Source: Rhodonellum psychrophilum GCM71 = DSM 17998
Lineage (GTDB): Bacteria > Bacteroidota > Bacteroidia > Cytophagales > Cyclobacteriaceae
NCBI RefSeq assembly: GCF_000381545.1
Contig: NZ_KB906674.1
Coordinates: 89,814 to 153,813 of the forward strand
Length of the DNA: 64,000 nt
Direction: 5' to 3'
Shown here: positions 8,878-18,746 of the stretch, in pieces
How the letters are laid out: every line of letters starts with the position of its first letter
How positions within the stretch are numbered: the first letter of the stretch is position 1
Translations under genes and position numbers: made by a program
Notes under the pieces: model-generated
Told to the model about the DNA's origin: nothing
Database searches by the model: none
The model's input: the letters and a program-made list of their open reading frames with translations, nothing else

Positions 8878-11277
8878 TTAAAAAAGGAATTTTATCCCCG
8901 CCAGAAAATTGGTCCCTGCCTGTGGATAATAGAAATTTTCCGTCACCAGTTCCCTGCCACTTTGGCCTTCATTGGGGACGAAATAGCTGAAGGTATAGCC
9001 ATTGGATTCGTAAAGTCTATTGAAAATATTGTTGACCAACAAAGTGACTTCCATGTTTTTCACAAACCGTGGCCTAAGGGCATAATTGAACCTAAGGTCA
9101 CCTGTCCAATAGGCATCCAGTTTCCGGTTGGCATCCTGGGTATTGTCTAGAAATTGTTCGCTAACGTATTTGTAGAGAAAACTGATTTCCAAATCCTTTA
9201 TGGGTTTGAAATCGATAATGGCCGCTCCGATCATATTCGGTGAAAAGGCGATGTCCACATCTGAATATTGGATTTCTTCCTGCCTGAAGTCAGCCGCCGC
9301 ATAATCATCGATGTACTCGGTGAATGCCGCAATTTTGTTTCTGCTGAAGGCAATATTCCCGCCAAGGGTCCACTTCGAATTCAGACGATAAGCGCCATCC
9401 AACTCAATTCCTGCCCGATACGAATTGGCGACATTTTCCCGGATATAAGATCCAACATCATTCAACTGGCCCGTCAACACCAATTGGTCCTTATATTTCA
9501 TGTAATAAAAATTGGCATTGTAGGTAAACCGCTCCTTTTGGGCACGGATACCGAATTCAATGTTCTGAAGATTTTCAGGTCTTGGCGTTTCGGTCAAGGG
9601 ACTGTCCGTGAAATCCCTTCTTACAGGTTCCCGGTTGGCGACGGCATACGATGCATACCAGGTAGCACCATTTGAAGCTTCGTAGGAAAACCCGAATTTT
9701 GGATTGAAGAACCGAAATTCCTGTACCCCGGAGATGTCCCTAAGGTCATTGTTGATTCCGGTAAAGCGATAATCGATGCCCCGAAATTGGAGATCGGCAA
9801 AGAGGAACAGTCTTTCTCGGGCTTCGAAAGTGCCTTTTGCATAAATGTTCCGGTCATCTTTCACAGCAGTGTTGTCGTAGTACCGATCCCTGATCTGGGT
9901 GGATCCACTGGTGCCCATCCAGATGATTTCCCCGAAGTGGTCACCATCGTAGCGATTGGCACCACCGCCAAGTAGGACATCCCATTTTCCATCATCGGAT
10001 AAATAATTAAAGGAGAATACTCCTCCAAAGAAATCATTGTCCAGCCATCTTCTCCTGATGATATCGGTTCTTGCAATGCTGGTTTCACCGATGACGATCG
10101 GTGCCAATCCATATCTAGTCAGGCGATCGTTTTTCCGGAATTGTTCATAATATCCCCTTCCGTAGGTATAATGGAGTGCGGCATTGGCCTTCCAGTTGTT
10201 GCCAAATTTACCTGCGTAGATGAATTGATAGTGGTCTTGCTGGTAATTGTCGGTTTGGTTGTCGTAGGTGTAAAGGTTGAAAGTCCTGTTGGTTTCCAAT
10301 AGATTTTCAGGAACGCCTTCCCAAGCCTGGTAGGTTTTTTCTGCACCGGAAAAAACGTTTAACTTAAAGACATGGTTTTCGCCATAATACCCTCCTGAAA
10401 CAAAGTAGGATTTCAGGTCAGATGATGCACGGTCAATATATCCGTCGGAACTGATCCGGGAAAGCCTTGCATCCACTGCCCATTTGTTATTCAATAGTCC
10501 CGTTCCGGCCTTAACAGTATGTCTTCTGGTGTTGAAAGAGCCAAAGGAATTGTCCACTTCGGCATAAGCTTCGTCTCGGCGGGTATCAGTTTGAATATTG
10601 AGACTTGCCCCGAAGGTGGCCGCACCATTGGTAGAAGTGCCCACTCCCCTTTGGATTTGGATATTGTCCACAGAGGAGGCAAAATCGGGCATGTTTACCC
10701 AAAATACCCCGTGTGATTCCGCATCGTTCATCGGGATTCCGTTGACGGTGACATTGATCCGGGATTGATCGGAGCCACGGATCCTGAGTCCGGTATAGCC
10801 TACCCCAGCTCCTGCATCTGAGAAACTCACCACAGAAGGCGTAAAATTGAGGAGCATCGGGAGATCCTGTCCCAAATTCAATTTGCTGATGTCCTCTTTG
10901 CTGACGTTTTTAAAGGTAGTAGGCGTGGTTTCGGAAGCTCTGGTGGCATAGACGATGAATTCCTCCGTGTATAGGTTTGTCGGAACCAAGCCGATTTCCA
11001 ATGTTTCGGACAAGGGCATTTCGATTTTCTGGGAAAAACTCTCAAAACCGATAAAGGATGCTTTTAGGGAATAGGATCCTTCCGGGACGTTTTTGATTTC
11101 AAACTTTCCCTCTCGGTCTGAGGTGGTTCCTCTTCCGGTGCCTTCCAGAAATACATTGGCACCGACCAATACTTCTCCAGTGGCGGAATCCTTGATACTT
11201 CCGCTCACTTTGGTTTGAGCATATACAGCCACAAACCCCACCAGCCAAATGGCCAATGTCGTTGTCAATTTTTTCAT
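8878..11277 (-). CDS. TonB-dependent receptor, TPP-riboswitch controlled
   Basis: A 799-residue outer-membrane receptor. Signal peptide to about residue 20 (WLVGFVAVYAQ), then a CarboxypepD_reg-like domain (KVSGSIKDSATGEVLVGANV, about 22-105), a TonB plug (about 115-230, with GYTGLRIRGSDQSR and MNDAESHGVFW), and a 22-strand-type barrel ending in the aromatic signal FLAGIKFLF. The TPP riboswitch about 190 bases upstream implies repression by thiamine pyrophosphate. The likely cargo is therefore thiamine or a precursor, in line with known Bacteroidota thiamine receptors. Terminator at 8813. The riboswitch and architecture are seen; the cargo is inferred. Confidence 0.92.
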   Translation of the reverse strand: MKKLTTTLAIWLVGFVAVYAQTKVSGSIKDSATGEVLVGANVFLEGTGRGTTSDREGKFEIKNVPEGSYSLKASFIGFESFSQKIEMPLSETLEIGLVPTNLYTEEFIVYATRASETTPTTFKNVSKEDISKLNLGQDLPMLLNFTPSVVSFSDAGAGVGYTGLRIRGSDQSRINVTVNGIPMNDAESHGVFWVNMPDFASSVDNIQIQRGVGTSTNGAATFGASLNIQTDTRRDEAYAEVDNSFGSFNTRRHTVKAGTGLLNNKWAVDARLSRISSDGYIDRASSDLKSYFVSGGYYGENHVFKLNVFSGAEKTYQAWEGVPENLLETNRTFNLYTYDNQTDNYQQDHYQFIYAGKFGNNWKANAALHYTYGRGYYEQFRKNDRLTRYGLAPIVIGETSIARTDIIRRRWLDNDFFGGVFSFNYLSDDGKWDVLLGGGANRYDGDHFGEIIWMGTSGSTQIRDRYYDNTAVKDDRNIYAKGTFEARERLFLFADLQFRGIDYRFTGINNDLRDISGVQEFRFFNPKFGFSYEASNGATWYASYAVANREPVRRDFTDSPLTETPRPENLQNIEFGIRAQKERFTYNANFYYMKYKDQLVLTGQLNDVGSYIRENVANSYRAGIELDGAYRLNSKWTLGGNIAFSRNKIAAFTEYIDDYAAADFRQEEIQYSDVDIAFSPNMIGAAIIDFKPIKDLEISFLYKYVSEQFLDNTQDANRKLDAYWTGDLRFNYALRPRFVKNMEVTLLVNNIFNRLYESNGYTFSYFVPNEGQSGRELVTENFYYPQAGTNFLAGIKFLF

Positions 11278-11463
11278 GGTATTGATAAGATATTTACCGC
11301 TATTGCGGTGTGGTTAAACTTGGGGAAATCAAGGGGGATTTCCTTTTTATGTTTACCCTTGACCTATACAAAAATCACCGGCACAAAAAATGAAGGCACA
11401 CGGATCAAGGGGATTTTCCTCCCTTCAATGCTTTCTTCTTCGTGACAATTATTCTGTATTGGT

Positions 11464-11549
11464 TACTCATTTCCCTTCGCCGGCATTACCTGGATCAGGT
11501 ATTATGGGTATGATCTCAGCCCGTTTTTTTTAAGGCACCCCTAATGATC
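11464..11549 (-). promoter_or_regulatory. TPP riboswitch (THI element)
   Basis: On the minus strand the conserved elements occur in order: GGGGTGCC near 11540, CTGAGA and ATACCC in the pyrimidine-sensor helix, ACCTGATCCAGGTAATGCC in the pyrophosphate-sensor helix, then GCGAAGGGAA closing the P1 stem. This is the thi-box core. The 186 bases to the receptor start hold two small inverted repeats (GGAAATC/GATTTCC at 11323-11342, and ACCGC/GCGGT near 11295) that could act in the expression platform. Confidence 0.95.
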
Positions 11550-11754
11550 TAAGCCACGAATGTACTATGTCCTGCCCATTATTGCAAAAAAAAATCTTTT
11601 TAATCCATCCTTTTTAATCCTTGATGAATTGAGAGAACGCAAACTTTGGTGGGGAAATAAAAACCTTTTCTAAGGGGCAAAAAAATAAACCCCATCGGGA
11701 GCTTACTTTTTTTTTAATATTGATTTCATCCGTGAATGGATTTTGGCTTGATTT

Positions 11755-12819
11755 CTATTTATGTCCAAGGGCTTTCAAATGGTGCACATGTGAGGCAAAA
11801 GCCCATCTCATTTTTTCATGTTCCAAATAGGGGATGTTGTATTCCCGACAGGTTTCCTTGATGATTTTGCTGATGGCAGGATAATGGATGTGGGATACAT
11901 TTGGAAACAAATGGTGTTCAATCTGAAAGTTCAAACCGCCGATCATCCAAGAAAGGACTTTATTTTTCGTGGCAAAATTTGAAGTTGTCTTCAATTGATG
12001 GACTGCCCAGTCGTCCTCAAGCTTATTCGTTACCTTATCAGGAAGTGGAAAAGAGGCTTCTTCCACCGAATGCGCAAGTTGGAATACCGTACTCAGGAAA
12101 ATGCCTGTGGAAAAACCAAAAATAAGGAAGCCGATCAACCATGGAATGACCCCCACAAAATAGATCGGGATAAAGATGAACAAGATCAAGTGGGTCAATT
12201 TAAAGCTCCAGAAGGAAACATGGTCTTTCCAAGTCATTTTTTGGATCGGCATGATCCCCACTTTTTGAGTGACATATTTTTTGTAATCCGTGACAAAAAC
12301 CCAGTAGAGGTACAATAAAGAATACACAAAAAGGAAATAGTAATGCTGGTATTTGTGGATTTTAAGGTGCTTTTGGTTTGGGCAAAGTCTCAAAAAAGGC
12401 CTTGCATTCATGTCGTCATCGACCTCATCGATGTTGGTGAAGGAATGGTGGACGACATTGTGCTTCGTTTTCCACATAAAAACATTCGCGCCAAGGAAAT
12501 TGATGGAAACGCCTGCGAGTTCATTGATCCAGCCCTTTTTGCTAAAGCTTCCATGGGCGCCATCGTGCATGACATTGAAGCCAATTCCAGATGCGAGTCC
12601 TCCCAACAGGATACACTCCAATACGGCCAAAGTCCAATGGGGAGTGAAGAAAACCAGGTGCGCATATACCGCAATATAAGCAACGACCAAAATGATCGCT
12701 TTCAAATATAAGCCGGAGTCGCCTGTAGGTTTTGTTCCTGATTCAGAGAAATAGTTTTTTATTCGGGTTTTAAGATCTGCATGGAAAGTAGTAGCAGTAT
12801 TGAATCTTGGGATTGCCAT
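11755..12819 (-). CDS. Membrane fatty acid desaturase
   Basis: A diiron acyl-lipid or acyl-CoA desaturase. The three histidine boxes are clear: HDGAH, HNVVHHSF and QIEHHLFP. Four or more hydrophobic segments surround them (for example LYLKAIILVVAYIAVYAHLVFF). It introduces double bonds into membrane fatty acids. ATG 12819 gives 354 residues; the upstream extension to 12885 is not typical. QIEHH as third box is common in front-end or linoleoyl-CoA-like desaturases, but here no cytochrome b5 domain is fused. It lies between the PnuC/NadR pair and the TPP riboswitch on the same strand. Confidence 0.9.
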   Translation of the reverse strand: MAIPRFNTATTFHADLKTRIKNYFSESGTKPTGDSGLYLKAIILVVAYIAVYAHLVFFTPHWTLAVLECILLGGLASGIGFNVMHDGAHGSFSKKGWINELAGVSINFLGANVFMWKTKHNVVHHSFTNIDEVDDDMNARPFLRLCPNQKHLKIHKYQHYYFLFVYSLLYLYWVFVTDYKKYVTQKVGIMPIQKMTWKDHVSFWSFKLTHLILFIFIPIYFVGVIPWLIGFLIFGFSTGIFLSTVFQLAHSVEEASFPLPDKVTNKLEDDWAVHQLKTTSNFATKNKVLSWMIGGLNFQIEHHLFPNVSHIHYPAISKIIKETCREYNIPYLEHEKMRWAFASHVHHLKALGHK

Positions 12820-12992
12820 TTGATATTTATGGAATGGTGTAAATTTTTTGGACCAACAGCTGGGTGACTGAAAGCACTTGAACAAATATAAGGAATTTAG
12901 GATTTGAATCGTTCAAAATAAATCATTGAAATGGAGGAATAAGTGGAAGATGTGTCATTCTATCAAATTGACATGTAGCAAATTAACATCTT

Positions 12993-13523
12993 TTAAGACA
13001 GAAGGTTTTGTATTTTTTCCAGAGCGAGTGCAAATCTTTTTTCGGGAGGTCCCGATACCACAGCAAATGGGGTTTTTGAGGCTTCAATTTTTTGAAAATA
13101 GAGATTGAAAAAGTATTCTCGCATTTTCGGTTCGGGATGTTCCCTTTGGGGATCATCCTGCCAAGGGATGTCAATGTCGGTCAGAAGAATAAAATCATAT
13201 TCCCTTTTTTGGAGAGTTTCGAGAATCCATTGATCGGTTTTCCCGAATTTGTGTTGGCTCCAAACCTCAATCACCAAGAGGTTGGTGTCGCAAAACAGAA
13301 AGTTTTCTGCTCTGGATTCCATCTCTTTTTCCAAGGCGATCTGTCCTTTGGCGATTTCCAAGAGGTCGGGATAGTCGTATGGCCGATCCAAGCTTTCCAG
13401 ATATTCCCTTGCGTATTCCCTTACCCAAGGCGCTGAGAAATGTGCCGCCAAAGATTGGGTCAAGGTGCTTTTGCCCGTGGATTCGGGGCCAAGGATTACG
13501 ATTTTTTTAAGTGGTTTCTCCAT
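12993..13523 (-). CDS. NadR-like ATP-binding kinase (nicotinamide riboside kinase-like)
   Basis: A 176-residue P-loop protein with Walker A GPESTGKSTL and later FLFCDTNLLVIEVW and LLTDIDIPWQDD strands. This matches the ribosylnicotinamide kinase domain of NadR. The adenylyltransferase and DNA-binding domains of full NadR are absent. It overlaps the upstream pnuC gene by 17 bases, a classical pairing in which the kinase traps the imported nucleoside by phosphorylation. The substrate is probably nicotinamide riboside. A thiamine-related substrate cannot be excluded because of the nearby riboswitch. Confidence 0.85.
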   Translation of the reverse strand: MEKPLKKIVILGPESTGKSTLTQSLAAHFSAPWVREYAREYLESLDRPYDYPDLLEIAKGQIALEKEMESRAENFLFCDTNLLVIEVWSQHKFGKTDQWILETLQKREYDFILLTDIDIPWQDDPQREHPEPKMREYFFNLYFQKIEASKTPFAVVSGPPEKRFALALEKIQNLLS

Positions 13524-14127
13524 CGGTTTTGGTTGCTTTGATCCAACTCACCAAACCAATGATGGCCAGAACGGTAAAAAACAAAAATTGGAAGGAGGTC
13601 AGCAGCAATCCTTTGTAAAGATACAGTGGGACCGAAGCGATGTCCGTAATGATCCAAGCAATCCAGTTTTCCACTTTCTTTTTGGCCATCAGCCACATGC
13701 CCACAAAGGCCGTAGAGGTGGTGAAGGAATCCCAATAGGGCACATCACTGTCCGTGAAATTGGCCAAAACCAAATAGAGAAGCAGATAGGATCCCAATAA
13801 CAGCAGCACCGAACGGATGATGCCGCCCTTGTCCAGCCAGGTGACCTTCAGTTCCTCCTTTCCATTCTGCGGTCTGCTCCAGAGATACCATCCATAAATG
13901 GACATCCCGAAATAGTAGGCATTGATGCCCATATCCGCATACAGTTTGAATTTTAGGCAAATATATACGTAGATCAATGTGCTGATCATCCCGGTAGGGA
14001 ATACAAGGATTTTCTTCTTGATGGAATAAAATACGCTGGAGATTCCAAAAAAAACAGCCACTCCTTCCAACCAGGTCATTTGGGCCAAACCTGCTTTCAA
14101 TTCTTCTATAATCCATTGCCAATCCAT
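13507..14127 (-). CDS. PnuC-family vitamin transporter
   Basis: A 206-residue integral membrane protein with seven or so hydrophobic segments and the PnuC landmarks YADMGINAYYFGMSIYGWYLW and WIAWIITDIASVPLYLYKGL. PnuC proteins carry out facilitated uptake of nicotinamide riboside. The PnuT relatives carry thiamine. Overlap with a NadR-like kinase favours nicotinamide riboside. A TPP riboswitch and TonB receptor 2 kb downstream on the same strand leave thiamine possible. The pair is separated from those by the desaturase gene. Confidence 0.9.
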   Translation of the reverse strand: MDWQWIIEELKAGLAQMTWLEGVAVFFGISSVFYSIKKKILVFPTGMISTLIYVYICLKFKLYADMGINAYYFGMSIYGWYLWSRPQNGKEELKVTWLDKGGIIRSVLLLLGSYLLLYLVLANFTDSDVPYWDSFTTSTAFVGMWLMAKKKVENWIAWIITDIASVPLYLYKGLLLTSFQFLFFTVLAIIGLVSWIKATKTDGETT

Positions 14128-14236
14128 GTGGCGAATTAAAGCGATTTTTTTTGAATTATCTTGGTTGTTCTGGAATGAAAAAATAGTTTTTGGGTAATAT
14201 TTTCAGGAGAAAATTCATTTAGGCTGTTTTTAAAAC

Positions 14237-14268
14237 AAAAATACCCGACACTTTGGCCGGGTATTTTT
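14237..14268 (-). terminator. Terminator after lspA
   Basis: AAAAATACCCG (14237-14247) and CGGGTATTTTT (14258-14268) form an 11-base-pair stem with flanking T on both strands. It ends the lspA transcript and separates it from pnuC. Confidence 0.85.
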
Positions 14269-14290
14269 TTCCAAGTTCAGAATATTGGAC

Positions 14291-14938
14291 TTAGTTTTTA
14301 TCCTCTATAAATTGTCTTTGAATCTCATCTTCTTCGAGTGATTTTTTATCCGAATTTTCATTTTCCTCTTTGAAAAAACGTCCCTGGAAAATCAGGATGA
14401 TGGCCACACCGACGAAAATGGAAGCATCCGCAATGTTGAAAATTGGCCAAAGGGCAGTGTAACTTCCACCCCAAATCGGGATCCATTCGGGGATAAAACC
14501 CTCCCAAATATCAATGTAAAACATATCGATTACTTGCCCATGAAACCAAGGTGTGGGCGCATTGTAGGGTGCATTGTTCAACCAAACTCCGTAAAAGACA
14601 CTGTCGATCAGGTTGCCGATGGCACCACCGAGAATCATCGAGATACAAAAGATATATCCGGAATGGACCCTTTTTTTGATCAGATAATACAGATAATATC
14701 CGATCCCGAACATGGCAATCAACCTGAATGAGGTCAGAATCATTTTTCCGTATTCAGACCCCAACTGCATCCCGAAGGCCATGCCAGGGTTGGTCGTATA
14801 GTGCAATTTGAACCAGTCACCAAAGACCTTGATCTGCCCCGGAGTGCCGAAATCCATCTCATAATGGACCAACATCTTCACCGCTTGGTCAATGATAATG
14901 ATGAGTAAGGAAATACCAAAATATTTTAAATACCTCAT
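14291..14938 (-). CDS. lspA: Lipoprotein signal peptidase (signal peptidase II)
   Basis: The aspartyl membrane protease that removes signal peptides from prolipoproteins after lipidation. It is 215 residues, somewhat longer than the 160-170 of proteobacterial LspA, as is common in Bacteroidota. N-terminal membrane helix with IIIIDQAVK. Catalytic aspartates fit the GGAIGNLIDSVFYG and FNIADASIFVG motifs. An added loop of about 40 residues lies between them, and a charged C-terminal tail follows the last helix. The gene follows ileS on the same strand by 75 bases, an arrangement also known from other bacteria. Confidence 0.95.
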   Translation of the reverse strand: MRYLKYFGISLLIIIIDQAVKMLVHYEMDFGTPGQIKVFGDWFKLHYTTNPGMAFGMQLGSEYGKMILTSFRLIAMFGIGYYLYYLIKKRVHSGYIFCISMILGGAIGNLIDSVFYGVWLNNAPYNAPTPWFHGQVIDMFYIDIWEGFIPEWIPIWGGSYTALWPIFNIADASIFVGVAIILIFQGRFFKEENENSDKKSLEEDEIQRQFIEDKN

Positions 14939-15012
14939 GTGTTGCGCTTGAAGGGTACAGATTTAAGAATTTTTTAAACAATACGCGAATTCTTGACTGA
15001 AATATTAATGTC

Positions 15013-18000
15013 TTACGCCTTTTCGACCTTCACGGACAATTCAAAATCGTCCATATCCAATTGTATGGCATCCGATACTGTGCCGTTTACCTCCAAGGAC
15101 AAAGCCTGCGTTTCTGTCTTGATGTAAAGCGCAAAGTTATCAAGTGCTGCATTCACCAAATCATCGTGTTTTGCGATTTTGATGGTGATTTTGTCCTGCA
15201 CTTCAAGCCCCATGTCCTTTCTTAGATTCTGGATTCTGTTGACCAAGTCCCTTGCGATTCCTTCCTGCTTCAATTCATCTGTCAAGGTTACATCCAAGGC
15301 CACAGTCAATCCATCGCTGGAAGCAACCGACCAGCCTGGGATATCCTGCGAGGAAATCAAGACATCTTCCAAGGTCAAGGAGACTGTTTCTCCCTCCAGA
15401 GCCATTTCCAAAACCCCGTTTTTCTCTATTTGCGAAATTTCTTCCTTGCCCCAAGCATTGATGATTGCAGAAACTGCTTTCAATTTTGGTCCAAAGCGTT
15501 TTCCCAGCAAAGCAAAATTGGGTTTGACGCTTTTCACGACGATGCCGGAAGTGTCGTCTATGTATTCAATATGCTTGATGTTCACTTCAGACAGGATCAA
15601 ATCTTCCACCTGTTGGATCTGGTTCTTGATTTTTTCGCTCAATACCGGGATCAGGATTTTTTGCAAAGGCTGTCTCACCTTAAGTTTTTCCTTTTTTCTC
15701 AAGGAATGGACCAAAGAAGAAATCTCTTGGGCCATTTGCATGCTCGCTTCGCCATCTGCATTGATCAAGCTTTGGTCCGCGGATTTCCAATCGCTCAAAT
15801 GGATGGATTCTGCAATGTCCTGACCTGATTTTTTAGCTCCCTGGGTCAGGTTCTTGAACAACCAGTCCGAGTAGAAAGGGGCAAAGGAGGACATGAGCTG
15901 CGTCAAAGTCATGAGGCATTCATGAAGGGTTTCGTACGCAGCTTGTTTGTCTGCATTCATTTCCCCTCTCCAAAAACGTTTTCTGGCCAATCGCACATAC
16001 CAGTTGGACAGATGGTCCACGGTGAAATTCATGATGGTCCGGGTGGCTTTGGTCACATCGTAATTGTCCATTGAGGATTCCACTTCTGAAATCAAGGATT
16101 GCAGTTTGGAAATGATCCATTGATCCAGTTCAGGCCGATCGGTCACTGCAGTTTTCTTATCCTCCTGATAGATGAAATGATCCAAATTGGCATAGAGGGC
16201 AAAGAAGTTGTATGTGTTTTGAAGTGTACCGAAGAACCTTCTCTGTACCTCGGTGACACCTTCCTCATTGAATTTCAGGTTGTCCCAAGGGTTGGCATTG
16301 CTGAGCATGTACCACCTCAGTGCATCGGGACCGTATTGTTTGAGGGCCTTGAAGGGATCGACGGCATTTCCAAGACGTTTGGACATCTTGTTGCCATTTT
16401 TGTCTAATACCAAACCGTTGGCAATGACATTTTTGAAAGCCACGCGATCAAACAACATCACCGAAATGGTGTGCAAGGTAAAGAACCATCCCCTGGTTTG
16501 ATCGACGCCTTCGGCAATGAAGTCGGCAGGATAGTTGGCTTTGAAGATTTCCTCGTTTTCGAAAGGATAATGCCATTGCGCATAGGGCATGGCGCCTGAA
16601 TCGAACCAGACATCAATCAAGTCCAGTTCACGTTTCATTTTTTCTCCCTTGGAAGAGACCATGATCACGTCGTCCACAAAAGGTCTGTGCAGGTCGATTT
16701 CTTTTCCCGCATAAGGATTGGCGGCCATAAATCCCTTTTCGACGGAAATGGCGATCTCTGCATTGAGTTCCGCAATGGAACCGATGCATTTTTCCTCCAG
16801 ACCATCCTCTGTTCTCCAGATGGGCAGTGGTGTTCCCCAAAACCTTGAGCGGCTAAGGTTCCAATCCACCAGATTTTCCAACCAATTTCCAAAACGACCT
16901 GTGCCGGTGGCTTCCGGTTTCCAGTTGATTGTTTTGTTAAGTTCCACCAATCGGTCCTTGTAAGCAGTGGTTTTGATAAACCAGCTTTCCATGGGATAGT
17001 AAAGGATCGGTTTGTCCGTTCTCCAGCAATGCGGATAACTGTGCTCGTATTTTTCGACCTTAAAGGCCTTGTTTTCATTCTTTAGGATAATCGTGATGAT
17101 GACGTCGGTGCTTTTGAAGTCCTTTGCCTGCTCATCATCATTGGTGTAGTTTTTTACATAAAAATCATTCACACCATATTCTTTATGGGCCACGATCTCA
17201 TGTTCTTTCATTTTATCTGCCAGATATTCACCCACTATAGGGAGAAATTTACCTTGCTTGTCCACCAATGGAACTTCGTTTCCGTTTTCGTCTTTCACAA
17301 ATAGTCCTGGGACATTTTGCTGGGTCAAGGTCCGAAAGTCATCCGCTCCGAAGGCTTTGGCGAGATGGACGATGCCACTGCCATCCTCAGTGGTCACATA
17401 ATCCCCTGAAATCACCGTAAATGCAGGGTAAGGCAATGAAAGGCCATCTATCGGAAACAATTGCTCATACTCCAGACCCAAAAGTTGGGCTCCTTTGTAT
17501 TCTTCCACGATTTCGTAGGGGATCAATTTGTCCCCTGGGGTGTAATCCGAAAGGGAAATTTCCGATGCTTTTGGATTGAAAAATGCAGCCATTCGGGCTT
17601 TGGCAAGGATGACCGAAGCAGGAGCAAAGTTGTAGGGATTGAATGTTTTGACTTTTACGTAATCCAGTTTTTCCCCGATCGCCAGGGCTGAGTTGGAGGG
17701 TAAAGTCCAAGGGGTGGTGGTCCAGGCAAGTAGATAGGTATTTTCCTCTCCTTTCACTTTGAACTGGGCAGTAATGGAAGTGTCCTTCACATCCCTGTAG
17801 CAACCGGGTTGATTGAGTTCATGCGAACTCAGACCCGTACCTGCCGCTGGGGAATAGGGCTGTATGGTGTAGCCTTTATAGATCAGTTGTTTTTCGTAGA
17901 GTTTTTTGAGCAAACTCCAGACGCTCTCGATGTATTCGGGTTCGAAGGTGATGTAAGGGTCGTCCAGATCCACCCAATAGCCGATTTTCTCGGTCAAGTC

Positions 18001-18399
18001 ATCCCACTCGTCCTTGAAGCGCATGACGGTTTCCCGGCATTTTCTGTTGTATTCTTCTACGGAGATTTTCTTGCCGATATCTTCCTTGGTGATCCCAAGT
18101 TCCTTTTCTACTTGCAATTCCACAGGAAGTCCATGGGTATCCCATCCGCCTTTCCGCTTCACCTGAAAACCTTGGAGCGTCTTGTACCGACAAAACACAT
18201 CCTTTAAGGTTCGGGCCATCACGTGGTGGATTCCTGGAGTTCCATTTGCAGAGGGGGGGCCCTCAAAAAAAGTGAATGTTTCAGCTCCTTGCCTGTTTTC
18301 GACAGATTTGGCAAAAATGTTGTTTTCTTTCCAGTATTGAAGAACACTCTCCCCTATTTCGGGGTAATCTACTTGTTTGAACTCCTGGTATTTTTTCAC
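15013..18399 (-). CDS. ileS: Isoleucyl-tRNA synthetase
   Basis: Class I aminoacyl-tRNA synthetase charging tRNA-Ile, 1128 residues. The HIGH-type signature is GTPGIHHVMAR, the KMSKS-type signature is KMSKRLGN, and the editing domain and anticodon-binding C terminus are present. The HHVMAR form and length suggest the eukaryote-like clade found in Bacteroidota, often less sensitive to mupirocin (knowledge of the family, not tested here). The start is a GTG at 18399; the conserved KKYQEFKQ N terminus begins there. A TAACTTTG box near 18550 would give a leader of about 140 bases carrying a hairpin at 18438-18458. Confidence 0.96.
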   Translation of the reverse strand: MKKYQEFKQVDYPEIGESVLQYWKENNIFAKSVENRQGAETFTFFEGPPSANGTPGIHHVMARTLKDVFCRYKTLQGFQVKRKGGWDTHGLPVELQVEKELGITKEDIGKKISVEEYNRKCRETVMRFKDEWDDLTEKIGYWVDLDDPYITFEPEYIESVWSLLKKLYEKQLIYKGYTIQPYSPAAGTGLSSHELNQPGCYRDVKDTSITAQFKVKGEENTYLLAWTTTPWTLPSNSALAIGEKLDYVKVKTFNPYNFAPASVILAKARMAAFFNPKASEISLSDYTPGDKLIPYEIVEEYKGAQLLGLEYEQLFPIDGLSLPYPAFTVISGDYVTTEDGSGIVHLAKAFGADDFRTLTQQNVPGLFVKDENGNEVPLVDKQGKFLPIVGEYLADKMKEHEIVAHKEYGVNDFYVKNYTNDDEQAKDFKSTDVIITIILKNENKAFKVEKYEHSYPHCWRTDKPILYYPMESWFIKTTAYKDRLVELNKTINWKPEATGTGRFGNWLENLVDWNLSRSRFWGTPLPIWRTEDGLEEKCIGSIAELNAEIAISVEKGFMAANPYAGKEIDLHRPFVDDVIMVSSKGEKMKRELDLIDVWFDSGAMPYAQWHYPFENEEIFKANYPADFIAEGVDQTRGWFFTLHTISVMLFDRVAFKNVIANGLVLDKNGNKMSKRLGNAVDPFKALKQYGPDALRWYMLSNANPWDNLKFNEEGVTEVQRRFFGTLQNTYNFFALYANLDHFIYQEDKKTAVTDRPELDQWIISKLQSLISEVESSMDNYDVTKATRTIMNFTVDHLSNWYVRLARKRFWRGEMNADKQAAYETLHECLMTLTQLMSSFAPFYSDWLFKNLTQGAKKSGQDIAESIHLSDWKSADQSLINADGEASMQMAQEISSLVHSLRKKEKLKVRQPLQKILIPVLSEKIKNQIQQVEDLILSEVNIKHIEYIDDTSGIVVKSVKPNFALLGKRFGPKLKAVSAIINAWGKEEISQIEKNGVLEMALEGETVSLTLEDVLISSQDIPGWSVASSDGLTVALDVTLTDELKQEGIARDLVNRIQNLRKDMGLEVQDKITIKIAKHDDLVNAALDNFALYIKTETQALSLEVNGTVSDAIQLDMDDFELSVKVEKA

Positions 18400-18437
18400 G
18401 ATTTTCAGTAGGGTTTCATTGATTTGACCACCAATGG

Positions 18438-18458
18438 CACTTGGGAAATCCCCCAGTG
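18438..18458 (-). promoter_or_regulatory. Hairpin in the ileS leader
   Basis: CACTTGGG and CCCCCAGTG form a short hairpin 40-60 bases upstream of the ileS GTG start. No T-box core was found. A regulatory role is possible but unsupported. Confidence 0.25.
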
Positions 18459-18565
18459 GAGCAAAGCGGCGTGATTTTATTTGACTCGGTCATCTTTCCC
18501 ATCAATTCATCAGGAAAAGAATAACCCTTTCAAAAGCAGGCACAAAGTTAAGAGATTTTGGTTGT

Positions 18566-18746
18566 TTAACCCGTGTTCTGCATTACCAATTCTATTTCAG
18601 CCCAAAATTGCCTATTAATCAGTCAGTTGCTCACAATTTTTGACTTCATTGTGATAGGAATTGGCAATGTTCTTTGGACAGTCTGATTTTCTTGCAGTTT
18701 CAACCCCATTGGGGAAACCAATGCCTATTTCGGGTTTTAGGTGAAA
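18566..18746 (+). repeat. Dispersed intergenic repeat, copy A
   Basis: One of four related non-coding copies in the window. Shared blocks in order are ACCCGTnTT, CCAATTCnATT, TTTTTGACTTCA, GTCTGATTTTCTTGCAGTTTC, CCCATTGGGGAAACC and TATTTCGGGTTTnAGG. This copy lies upstream of ileS, in a gene-free stretch of 560 bases (18400-18959). No open frame is conserved across copies. Confidence 0.7.

Noticed and set aside
18400-18560. T-box leader for ileS
   Set aside because: No T-box core sequence or antiterminator was found, and T-boxes are not typical of Bacteroidota; only a small hairpin remains.
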